In this document: in pieces, positions 1 to 6,850 of the stretch
Numbering within the stretch: position 1 is the first letter of the stretch
How the letters are laid out: every line of letters starts with the position of its first letter
Assembly (NCBI GenBank): GCA_030042375.1
Contig: JASHZU010000281.1
Coordinates: forward strand, 1-6,949
DNA length: 6,949 bases
Source of the DNA: Verrucomicrobiia bacterium
Lineage (GTDB): Bacteria; Verrucomicrobiota; Verrucomicrobiae; Limisphaerales; UBA11358
Reading direction: 5' to 3'
The notes under the pieces: model-generated
What the model was told of the DNA's origin: nothing
Seen by the model: the letters and a program-made list of their open reading frames with translations, nothing else
The model's database searches: none
Program-made: the position numbers and the translations under genes

Positions 1-1329
1 TTCAAGTGCCGAACGAATGCCCCACTGCGGATCGTGCCGGTAAATAATCAGGCTAAACCGTGCAGAGGACATCGGCTGGTTGTCCCAACGAACCCCGTCT
101 ATAAGTGCAAAATCAAAAGCAACATATAACAGGTGTTGAGCCGGATTGATTGCAATTCGATAAACTGTCGGTTGGTCAAGCCGGATTCCCAATGTCAAAC
201 CGGCAGCCGGCAATGCACTCAATGCGCAAACCGGATAATCTGTAAGCCTTTCCTCAAGCGTCGGCTCAGCGTAAACATCCCGGAACGGATGGCTGGTTTT
301 CGTCAATCCGTTTCCCCATGTCCAGTCGTTTCCCTCCACTGGCATCGCAAAATAGACCGTAACAGCACGATCTCCCGCACGCAGGCTGGCTACGGTACCG
401 TCAACGATGATTTGATCTCCCTTGACCGTGTATTGGGCATCGAGTTTAAGATCCAATTTATCCACTATACCTCTCTGTTCAATCCGCCCGGCGTCCGAAA
501 TGACCTTGCCTTCAACCATCATTGGCGCTGTATTGGTGGCCGCGTCACGAACCATGATGCCTGATACTTGCGTGTCTCCCGCCCCATACGGATTGCCATC
601 CAGCAGCCATTCCTTGATACCGCCATTGCTGCCAACCTGTAATTCCAACCCATCCGCCGTCTTTATTGAACCAATGGATTCGCCTGAAGCTCCTTTTAAA
701 GCACCAATACTGTAAGAGTGCGAATCAAAATTAATTTCCCGGCCATCGGTGCCAATCAAAACCGCCTCGGCCAATTCCACTTCAAAACGGTGGGGATATG
801 AATAGGGCATCTCGTACACGTAGATGTCAAACCCTTGAACATCAGAACACTGCACATCATTCAGGTCCAGGTTTATTGTCTGCCAGTCACCGGCGCTCAA
901 TTTGAACTTGCCTACGGTCTGTTGCACCGGCGGTGTTCCAGGTATGCTTTCATGCCGGGTCCTGCCATCATAAAGACAAACTGTAACATCTTCACCGCCT
1001 GCTTGAACCCCCTTGTCATCGCTGGTCAACCGTAATTTCAAACGAAGGCGGTTGAAACCGCGCCAATCGCGTGGCCCGGTATTGTACATGGATATGTGAG
1101 GAAAACCTTCGCCCTTTCCATCGCAATTAAATACATATTTTGCAATCACACTGCTTTCTGAAGCTGACTCTACTGAACAACCATTTCCAACATAAGCACG
1201 CCAGGGCATTGAAGCGAGATCCATGGTACTCTCTGCCCGGCCAGTTGCCGCTTGAATCCGGAGAACAAGGGCAATGAATGCCAGGTTACGAATTCCAACC
1301 AACGCCTTCAACAAGTCTGATTTTTTCAT
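1..1329 (-). CDS. Secreted protein with CBM-like beta sandwich, possible glycoside hydrolase (partial, C-terminus outside window)
   Basis: The reading frame is open from ATG at 1329 to the window edge (443 codons, no stop), so the C-terminus is missing. Residues 1-32 look like a signal peptide: Lys-Lys near the start, a hydrophobic core LAFIALVL at 17-24, and small residues before a likely cut near Ala32. Residues about 40-195 read as a jelly-roll carbohydrate-binding-like domain, with strands around DWRGFNRLRLKL (88-99), GDWQTINLDL (147-156) and GFDIYVYEMP (166-175). Residues about 215-430 form a second all-beta region (LDLKLDAQYTV, AVTVYFAMPV, LLYVAFDFAL) like the beta-supersandwich that precedes the catalytic barrel in some glycoside hydrolases. 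The last visible residues (IIYRHDPQWGIRSALE) would suit the entry to such a barrel, but that is inference. The start is supported by GGAG five bases upstream and a 4-nt overlap with the preceding glycosidase gene. I cannot assign a family. Confidence 0.85.
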   Translation of the reverse strand, partial: MKKSDLLKALVGIRNLAFIALVLRIQAATGRAESTMDLASMPWRAYVGNGCSVESASESSVIAKYVFNCDGKGEGFPHISMYNTGPRDWRGFNRLRLKLRLTSDDKGVQAGGEDVTVCLYDGRTRHESIPGTPPVQQTVGKFKLSAGDWQTINLDLNDVQCSDVQGFDIYVYEMPYSYPHRFEVELAEAVLIGTDGREINFDSHSYSIGALKGASGESIGSIKTADGLELQVGSNGGIKEWLLDGNPYGAGDTQVSGIMVRDAATNTAPMMVEGKVISDAGRIEQRGIVDKLDLKLDAQYTVKGDQIIVDGTVASLRAGDRAVTVYFAMPVEGNDWTWGNGLTKTSHPFRDVYAEPTLEERLTDYPVCALSALPAAGLTLGIRLDQPTVYRIAINPAQHLLYVAFDFALIDGVRWDNQPMSSARFSLIIYRHDPQWGIRSALE

Positions 1330-3275
1330 TTGGACTCCAAAACGCACACCTCAAAGGGCTGAAGCGTGAATGTATGCGGACGGCCTACTCGAAGTTCTAG
1401 TGATGCCCTGCTCCGGTCCGCTTCCCACGGGCTGTTCATGGTGAAAGTCTTCACAGTGCCCGGTGGCAGTTCAAATAGACTTCCCACGTCTGCCGTGTAA
1501 TCCGACGGTTTGTCATTAGGATTGCGCAACACAATGATGCCTCGACGCGGCGACCAGGACGCCCAGCCATAAATCTCACCCTTATCCGGGTCGCCTCCAA
1601 TCCAATGCGTGTCCGCGAGCACATCAGCGTTGGCGTGCGACCAATTTGCGGCCTCGGCCAGATCATCCCAGTTGTTCCGGTCCAACAGAGCCGGGGTAAT
1701 ATACATTTCCTGCAACTGCGTTCCGTTGCCGAAAAAGGCGTGAACCTGGTCGGCAAAATCCCGATCGCTCATCGCATTCAAATGATACGCATTGGTTGCA
1801 TAAATAATACCGTGTAACATGAGCGAACTGAGCGGATACAATGGGGCGCGCAGCACCACATTATGATACGTCTGCGCATCGCGATAGGTCATCCATTGCT
1901 GGCACCAGGAACCCTTGCCGGCAAACCAGTGATCGCTCCCGCCACGCCACGTCGAATCCACAAACAACAGCCAAAAGGGCGATGGCCACGTGCCGGTGGT
2001 TTGATTGATGTAAATATCCGGTTGGGCGGCACGCAGGTCGGCCACCAAACGAAGCATGGCATCGCCATCGCGCGTGAGACCACTGGAAGCCGCATGTTCC
2101 CCGGCCGCCAGCCCGTCAAATTTAAGCTGATTGACACCGTTTTTTTGCACCATGTCCAGACAGATATCATGAAACCGCTGATAATATTTTGGTCCCGACA
2201 ATGAAAAACCGCTGGAATTGGTTTCGTATCCAAACTGGGCAGCATATTTAAGCCGTTCGGCTTTCGGTTCCGCATAACCGCCAAACGGAGAAAGCCAGGC
2301 GCCAATACCTGCATGGAATTTCCCCGACTCTTTTCTCAATGGCGTGAACCCATCCGGAAAACCGCTGTTGAATCCCCAGAGCGTTCGGTTATCGTCCCAT
2401 CCATCGTCGAACAAAAAAGAACTCATTTTTACGCCGCGCTTTTCAACCAGTTGGCGCCCAAATTGGTCAATCACGTTCAAACACTCCGCCGTGTTGTATT
2501 TCCGGGTGATCCAGGCGATGTCATACCACGAATTGTAATGTAAAAACGTCCGGTAAGGGTGCGCCCGCTGGCGCTCGATGTAAGCCAAAAAGCCGCGCCG
2601 CAACTGACCTTGCGGCGCCACGCCCAGCACGCAACTTTGCGTGAGTGTCTCGCCCGCCTTCAGCACTGCGTTGCGGGGGAAACGGCAATGCACAACGCTG
2701 TTTGAATCCACCGTATTCTGCGCCATCGGCTGTTCGTAACCGAAAAAGAAATCCCCCGCCACCACCGGCGACCCGTCCACAGAACCATCCACGTGCGCAT
2801 TTGGAACCGGCTGCTCGAACAATTCGATGTCTCTTATCAGAACGTCATTCGATCCGGCGTGCAACACGAGTTCTTGCCGCACATAAGCCGAGCCCTCACG
2901 CAAAATCACGCGCCACTGGGCCGAAAGATTTTGATCCGGTGTGGAGAAGCTGGCCACCAATTGGCGGCCGGGAAAATGTAACGCTACCGTGGGCAAGGCC
3001 GGGTCCGCCGGCAACGATTCGATTTGCGGCGGTCCTTCCAATTTGAAATCGGACGATCTCAAAACCGTCCCGTCGCCAAGTTCGATTTGAAAGCAATCAC
3101 CGCCCAGGTTTAGAAACCGCCCGTTGATTTTGTCATCCATACGAACCGGGTGCAATACGCCAGCGTCCGAGCCACCATGCCAGGCAACGAATTGATTCTC
3201 CAGTTTCCATTCGTCGCCAAAACTGGTGGAAACTGTTGCAAATACCAAAAAACAGGCAAGTCGGATGGAATTCAT
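1326..3275 (-). CDS. Secreted clan GH-D alpha-glycosidase (GH36/GH27-like, putative alpha-galactosidase or alpha-N-acetylgalactosaminidase)
   Basis: The 649-residue protein starts with a clear signal peptide (residues 1-20, cleavage likely after Ser-Phe-Gly) and should act outside the cytoplasm. Residues about 25-235 form an N-terminal beta-sandwich, as in GH36. A TIM barrel follows, with clan GH-D landmarks: FDDGWDD at 289-295; LKFDG at 384-388, where Asp387 fits the nucleophile; and WRGGSDHW at 443-450, where Asp448 fits the acid/base. The 61-residue spacing of these aspartates is close to that in compact bacterial GH36 alpha-galactosidases. Residues about 570-649 form a C-terminal beta domain. 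GH36 uses a retaining double displacement on alpha-Gal or alpha-GalNAc; which sugar this enzyme prefers is not visible. Divergent bacterial relatives are often mislabelled 'enterotoxin'. The gene starts 8 nt after the GH89 stop with only a weak GAAG ahead of it, so translation is probably coupled. Its TGA overlaps the next ATG. Fold confidence is high, substrate confidence low. Confidence 0.85.
   Translation of the reverse strand: MNSIRLACFLVFATVSTSFGDEWKLENQFVAWHGGSDAGVLHPVRMDDKINGRFLNLGGDCFQIELGDGTVLRSSDFKLEGPPQIESLPADPALPTVALHFPGRQLVASFSTPDQNLSAQWRVILREGSAYVRQELVLHAGSNDVLIRDIELFEQPVPNAHVDGSVDGSPVVAGDFFFGYEQPMAQNTVDSNSVVHCRFPRNAVLKAGETLTQSCVLGVAPQGQLRRGFLAYIERQRAHPYRTFLHYNSWYDIAWITRKYNTAECLNVIDQFGRQLVEKRGVKMSSFLFDDGWDDNRTLWGFNSGFPDGFTPLRKESGKFHAGIGAWLSPFGGYAEPKAERLKYAAQFGYETNSSGFSLSGPKYYQRFHDICLDMVQKNGVNQLKFDGLAAGEHAASSGLTRDGDAMLRLVADLRAAQPDIYINQTTGTWPSPFWLLFVDSTWRGGSDHWFAGKGSWCQQWMTYRDAQTYHNVVLRAPLYPLSSLMLHGIIYATNAYHLNAMSDRDFADQVHAFFGNGTQLQEMYITPALLDRNNWDDLAEAANWSHANADVLADTHWIGGDPDKGEIYGWASWSPRRGIIVLRNPNDKPSDYTADVGSLFELPPGTVKTFTMNSPWEADRSRASLELRVGRPHTFTLQPFEVCVLESK
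1335..1338 (-). promoter_or_regulatory. Ribosome binding site of the third operon gene
   Basis: On the minus strand GGAG lies five bases before the ATG at 1329, inside the last codons of the upstream glycosidase gene. Together with the ATGA stop/start overlap at 1326-1329, it supports this start and suggests termination-reinitiation coupling. Confidence 0.6.
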
Positions 3276-3283
3276 TGCTTCAT

Positions 3284-5515
3284 CTATGGTGTTCCATGCA
3301 ACGCGGGATTAAGGGCGTCCGGGGCATACTTCGCATATAATTCCTTGGAGATGGCGATTGTATCACCGCTGGCCTGCGTCTGGAACTTGTCTGTTTGCTT
3401 TGTCCATGCCTCCTCCCATTTCGCGATTTTCTCCTGAACGGGCGTCTGGTCGAATTTTTCATTCTGGCCGACGGCGGCATTCAACGCATCCAGCCATATT
3501 TTCCACCGCATGTAATAATAGTTACCAAGCAGGCCGTTCCATTGACGGTTCGCGTAATCACTGATGTCATTACCCTGGCACCAAATCGTCAGCAATTCGC
3601 GCGCATCGCATTCATAGCGGTCTTTCTCAGCCTTGTTGCCGCCCCATTGCCGGGCGTTTTCCAGCCATGGTCCCAACAAAAATTCTTTTCGCGTACCGGC
3701 AAGCTGGTCCATGTCACGAATGAGATCAAGCATCTTGTCGCTCAATACGCGCAATTGAGCGGCGTCCTTCGCTTCAAAAGCGTGGATAATCGCTTTGTGA
3801 TAATGGGTGCCCAAATCAGCCAGCACTTCACGCCCAACGTCCGCCACGTCATAGCGATAAGCATCGCTGGTGCCGCACGAGGGAGCGGCATCAAGCAGTT
3901 CCTTCCATGCCTCAACCACTTTCGCCTCATCAAAGGGCGGTGTGGTGCCGCAGAATGGACAGGCGGTTTGATCAGGATCAAGCGACGGACGGCCACAGAC
4001 CATTGAGTTATAAATAACAAGCTTGTCCTTGTCGATGTTCCAGGCGGTATCAAAAAGGGTTTGTAACGCCTGTCGCGCCGCAGGATCGTCCGTGCCGTAA
4101 CGATAGTATTCGTAGTTATCCAACCAGGCTTTGAAGTCCGGCGCATTAGTGCGCCATCCCTGATCAAACAACATTTCCCAGACTTCCGGAAGAGTATCGC
4201 TGCCTTCCATCAAACCGCCGATGCCGCGCATATATCCCTTCCCCGGCCCTGCCTCGGCCAGCGCCTTGGCCGGTCCATCCGCCACCCAAGCGAGTTTCGC
4301 GGCCAGAAAATCATTGCCGCCAAAATTGTGGATCGTGCACCAAACCCATGGCGTGCCGCCGAATTGGTTGCGCAAACGCCAATTCTCGTGTTCTTCACAA
4401 TACAGATCCAATACAAGGCATCTTTTCTTATCAAGCGCGTCCAGCATAGGCTGGCGCGGATTGGCCTGCCACGATTGGAACACCCAAGTCACATTCGGAT
4501 AGGCGTTGGACATGGGCGAATACATCTCCCGGGCGCAGGCCCCAAGGTCAATACCATTGGTGTTGCCTCCTTCATGAAAGGGATCCGCCGCCAAAAATTC
4601 CGCGTTGCCATAGAGTTTTTTCTGCGAACTGTAAAAGGCAGTGGCTATTTTGGCGAACAGTGGGTCTCCCGGATCCAGCATTTCCGGCCGTTTCAGGGTG
4701 CCCCACAATCCCTGCGCGTGAATATCCGCTCCTGGAAACCGCTTGCGAAAATCCGATGGTACAATGCCATAATAACCTTGCAACACCGGCGCAATGCCCA
4801 ACTCATTCATCCGGGCAATGATGCGTTGGGCCAGGCGTGCCCGTTGTACGACCAGCGATTTTGGCAGCGGCCCGCCATAATCCTCCATGTTGGACATGAA
4901 CATCCAAGGCTGGTGAGTCGGTAATACCAGCCATTGACGCACCTCCTCGTCCGTATAACCGAGCTGAGTGAGCGCATCAACCCAGACTTGTTCCTGACCT
5001 TCAGTGATGAGGGCGACATTTATGCCGTGCAAAGCAAGATCGTCGAGTTCCTTTTCCCAACGGGGCCAGGTCCACCATGCAAAAGTGTAACCATGCGTAC
5101 AGTAGTTGTAATCAAATCGAATTTGATAAGGACTAACAACGTGGACTTTTTCAGGTACAATCGGGAGGGTCGCCGGCAGATTCATTTGGCTGCCACACTG
5201 CCAGCCCGGATCAACGTGGCAATAATCATTGAGATAGCGTTTCAGTGCCGAAGCAATCGCAACAGCGCTGTTGCCACGTAAAATGATTTTGCCATCGCGG
5301 CTTTCTATTTCAAATACGTCGCAACCATTTTCCGCGGGAATGAGCTCAACCACAAAATTTCCCGCCTCTTTGGGTACCACCCGCTTAATGAGACCGCGGG
5401 CGGCGATAACTGTTGGAAAAGAGGAGGTCTCCGCAGCGCGGACTGAAAAAACTGGCAACAGAAGTGCAAAACAGTTGATGAACAACATTAAAATACATCT
5501 GCGAAAGTAAACCAT
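3284..5515 (-). CDS. Secreted alpha-N-acetylglucosaminidase, GH89 (NAGLU-like)
   Basis: This 743-residue enzyme matches the whole length of human NAGLU and bacterial GH89 proteins. GH89 removes terminal alpha-linked N-acetylglucosamine with retention, as in heparan sulfate breakdown or GlcNAc-alpha-1,4-Gal mucin caps. A signal peptide spans residues 1-28 (hydrophobic FINCFALLLPVF, likely cut near Val-Arg-Ala-Ala). Residues about 30-125 form the small N-terminal alpha/beta domain. The barrel begins with NYCTHGYTFAWWTWPRWEKE (137-156) and continues with LQGYYGIVPSDF, DPFHEGG (311-317, Glu315 as likely acid/base), GTPWVWCTIHNFGGN (387-401) and LMEGSD (435-440, Glu437 as likely nucleophile, matching human Glu446). 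The C-terminal helical domain has the family blocks FLLGPWLENAR (612-622) and DYANRQWNGLLGNYY (653-667). An unusual Cys-Pro-Phe-Cys lies at 519-522. AGGG sits 8 nt before the ATG. It is the first gene of the visible operon. Confidence 0.96.
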   Translation of the reverse strand: MVYFRRCILMLFINCFALLLPVFSVRAAETSSFPTVIAARGLIKRVVPKEAGNFVVELIPAENGCDVFEIESRDGKIILRGNSAVAIASALKRYLNDYCHVDPGWQCGSQMNLPATLPIVPEKVHVVSPYQIRFDYNYCTHGYTFAWWTWPRWEKELDDLALHGINVALITEGQEQVWVDALTQLGYTDEEVRQWLVLPTHQPWMFMSNMEDYGGPLPKSLVVQRARLAQRIIARMNELGIAPVLQGYYGIVPSDFRKRFPGADIHAQGLWGTLKRPEMLDPGDPLFAKIATAFYSSQKKLYGNAEFLAADPFHEGGNTNGIDLGACAREMYSPMSNAYPNVTWVFQSWQANPRQPMLDALDKKRCLVLDLYCEEHENWRLRNQFGGTPWVWCTIHNFGGNDFLAAKLAWVADGPAKALAEAGPGKGYMRGIGGLMEGSDTLPEVWEMLFDQGWRTNAPDFKAWLDNYEYYRYGTDDPAARQALQTLFDTAWNIDKDKLVIYNSMVCGRPSLDPDQTACPFCGTTPPFDEAKVVEAWKELLDAAPSCGTSDAYRYDVADVGREVLADLGTHYHKAIIHAFEAKDAAQLRVLSDKMLDLIRDMDQLAGTRKEFLLGPWLENARQWGGNKAEKDRYECDARELLTIWCQGNDISDYANRQWNGLLGNYYYMRWKIWLDALNAAVGQNEKFDQTPVQEKIAKWEEAWTKQTDKFQTQASGDTIAISKELYAKYAPDALNPALHGTP

Positions 5516-5520
5516 TATTC

Positions 5521-5527
5521 TTCCCTA
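5521..5527 (-). promoter_or_regulatory. Ribosome binding site of the GH89 gene
   Basis: The minus strand reads TAGGGAAGAATA before the ATG at 5515. AGGGA is correctly placed (about 6-8 nt) and fixes this start, which also gives a complete signal peptide. Confidence 0.6.
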
Positions 5528-5555
5528 AGAATGGTATTTGCTTGCGCTCGTTGCT

Positions 5556-5573
5556 ATTACTCATTTGAGTGAT
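5556..5573. promoter_or_regulatory. Imperfect dyad, possible operator
   Basis: ACTCA and TGAGT (5559-5563 and 5566-5570) are perfect inverted arms around TT. After one mismatch, two more complementary pairs follow on each side, giving an 18-bp dyad. It lies about 41-58 nt upstream of the GH89 start, where a dimeric regulator could bind near a promoter. No regulator gene is visible in the window, so the role is an inference. Confidence 0.25.
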
Positions 5574-5600
5574 GATTTCCTATGGCTTAAAGGGCGGAAT

Positions 5601-5619
5601 CAGCTTGTCGTGTAAGCTG
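5601..5619 (-). terminator. Weak hairpin downstream of the remnant gene
   Basis: CAGCTT (5601-5606) and AAGCTG (5614-5619) form a 6-bp stem with a 7-nt loop, about 43 nt past the stop of the remnant gene. No T-run follows on the minus strand, so it is a poor intrinsic terminator. It could equally be part of the operon control region. Confidence 0.2.
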
Positions 5620-5661
5620 TACCAATTTCTGCGGCCCAAAAAACGCCGTTCACCCCGGTCA

Positions 5662-6432
5662 TCATTGCGGATAAATCAGCTGGTAGAACTCGTCTAGAAT
5701 CAATCCATCGATTCTGATGATCTGTATGTTGTTGGTCGTCGAGCCATTCACTGTACCCCAGTCATTCGGGTTGCGGCTCACGCTCTGGTTAAGGTTGTTC
5801 GTCTGCACCAGCAATCGATAACCGACGTGATCGGATGGCCACGTCAATGTCAGCAGCCCGCCGCTCACGCTGCTCGTAAGCGGCGGCGGCGTCTGGCTCG
5901 GCTGCTGCGTTACATTCACGGTGTAGGAGTTCGTCCCTCCATCTTGCGCAGTTACCAGCACCGTCAGCGTGTTCAGCGGCGGATTCAGGCTCAAGGTTTC
6001 CGGCAAGTTCGGGACGCCGCTTTGCAACGGGCTGAACGTTCCGCCATTGAAACTCAAGAGCAACGTTGCGTTCGGGTCGGCACTCGTCGCTGTCAATTGA
6101 ACCGGGTTGTTGACGAAGGCATTCGTCACCGAATAATTCCTGGTGCCGAAAGCAAAATCCGGAATCAGCCCGCCGGCCGACAGGGAAAGTCCCGACAACA
6201 GCGCGTTCGTGGCGGCCGGCGGCAGGGTGGCGAAAACCTGGCATTCGCTGGGTTGAAGAGAAAGGGGCACCGAATTGCTGCCAGCGGCGAGATTGATTGT
6301 GAGACTGCCGCCGTCATAGAGATTGGTCAACTGCAGCCATCGGGCGCCCGGCAACGCCCAACGGCAGAGGTCAAGGGTCACGTTCGCAGTGACACTGTTA
6401 GAGGCCATATTGCGCACGCTCAGGTAATGCAC
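5662..6432 (-). pseudogene. 5'-truncated remnant of a secreted protein: beta-sandwich end, cadherin-like domain, verrucomicrobial C-terminal module
   Basis: The 256-codon frame has no ATG at its start; the possible start is GTG at 6432. There is no signal peptide, and the frame begins inside a beta domain. Residues 1-70 look like the all-beta C-terminal domain of a glycoside hydrolase (LDLCRWALPGARW, then LQPSECQVFATLP). Residues about 79-175 match a cadherin-like beta sandwich (LSGLSLSAGG, FAFGTRNYSV, NTLTVLVTAQDGGTNSYTVNV). After a Pro/Thr-rich linker (178-187), residues 188-256 form a module typical of secreted Verrucomicrobiota proteins (LTWPSDHVGYRL, then FYQLIYPQ at the end). Upstream in the same frame the coding character seems to run a few codons further (GEVHYLSVRN), then meets TAA ten codons before the GTG. 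GGGGAGG abuts the GTG and is badly spaced for initiation. I infer loss of the N-terminal catalytic part. A short expressed orphan is the alternative. Confidence 0.6.
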
Positions 6433-6551
6433 CTCCCCTGCCTCGCATCTATCCGGGCTTTAGGCCGCTCCAAATGATGCGTGGGTAGAGGGAGAGGTTA
6501 CGTCGCCTCCTTGGCCCTCAGAGGCGTTTAGAAGAAAATCCCTTGCTCATG

Positions 6552-6566
6552 CTGCAACGGTTGCAG
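6552..6566. repeat. 15-bp palindrome
   Basis: CTGCAAC and GTTGCAG are perfect 7-bp inverted arms around a single G. It could be a protein-binding dyad or an element edge; nothing nearby decides between these. Confidence 0.5.
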
Positions 6567-6634
6567 ACTGGGCAGAATCGGTGGTCTAAGCCAAAAGAAA
6601 GCCAAAATAAAACGGCGTCTTTTTCCAGATTTTG

Positions 6635-6777
6635 GGGTATAGCGTAAAAGCCTTTGATTTATTTGGGTTGAAGTGGTGGCTGGGGGCGGAATCGGCCGAT
6701 TTCCACCGCGTTTGCAGGCGTATTGTGCTTGATTTAATTGGCTATTCAAGCCTAATCAATTTTACCTGGCTATACCC
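6635..6777. repeat. MITE-like or REP-like inverted-repeat unit, about 143 bp
   Basis: The left end reads GGGTATAGC-GTAAAA (6635-6649). The right end, read on the minus strand from 6777, is GGGTATAGC-CAG-GTAAAA, so 15 bases match with one 3-nt gap. Weaker similarity continues inward: both arms then carry TTGATT and, after a gap, TTGAA. A perfect 12-bp palindrome (AATCGGCCGATT, 6690-6701) lies near the middle, so one strand could fold into a long imperfect hairpin. There is no transposase. TTTT borders both sides, which is too weak to call a target duplication. It may be a non-autonomous element or an intergenic hairpin repeat. Confidence 0.5.
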
Positions 6778-6790
6778 TTTTTAACTCCTT

Positions 6791-6850
6791 TGGTGTCCAT
6801 TCTGGTGTCCGTTCTGGTGTCCATTCTGGTGTCCGTTCTGGTGTCCGTAG
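6791..6850. repeat. Tandem repeat: five copies of a 12-bp unit
   Basis: Five consecutive 12-mers begin TGGTGTCC. Their last four bases run ATTC, GTTC, ATTC, GTTC and GTAG, so copies alternate A and G at position 9 and give a 24-bp higher-order period. The last copy diverges at its end. The array starts 13 nt beyond the inverted-repeat unit. It is not inside a gene I can support. Confidence 0.9.

Larger units (their letters stand above)
5516..5661. other. Intergenic spacer upstream of the glycosidase operon
   Basis: This 146-nt spacer separates the remnant gene from the operon and must hold the operon promoter unless transcription reads through from upstream. I looked for -35/-10 pairs on the minus strand and found none close to consensus, so no promoter is called. 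It contains a ribosome binding site, a dyad at 5556-5573 and a hairpin at 5601-5619, listed separately. A weaker 4-bp stem (CGGC/GCCG) lies at 5632-5648. Confidence 0.6.

Noticed and set aside
133..715. Two overlapping plus-strand open frames of 143 and 97 codons
   Set aside because: They are antisense to the partial secreted protein, whose minus-strand frame is open for 443 codons with a signal peptide and domain-like beta patterns.
3950..3961. An 11-base match between the GH89 Cys-Pro-Phe-Cys codons and the tandem repeat unit (TGTCCATTCTG)
   Set aside because: The match is short and lies in normal family sequence context, so chance is the simplest explanation; I see no other copy of the unit in the gene.
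3395..4006. A 203-codon plus-strand open frame
   Set aside because: It lies entirely antisense to conserved GH89 sequence, shows no domain and has no ribosome binding site that I can see.
5516..5661. A sigma-70 promoter for the operon
   Set aside because: I scanned the minus strand and found no -35/-10 pair with good spacing and matches; a call would be guesswork.
5827..6477. A 216-codon plus-strand open frame
   Set aside because: It is antisense to the cadherin-like remnant, is very Arg/Gln-rich with no recognisable domain, and the minus-strand frame is clearly the true coding one.
6528..6749. A 73-codon minus-strand open frame
   Set aside because: It starts with TTG without a ribosome binding site, overlaps the inverted-repeat unit, has low-complexity composition and resembles nothing I know.
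6791..6850. CRISPR array
   Set aside because: The 12-bp units are directly adjacent with no unique spacers, so this is a simple tandem repeat.
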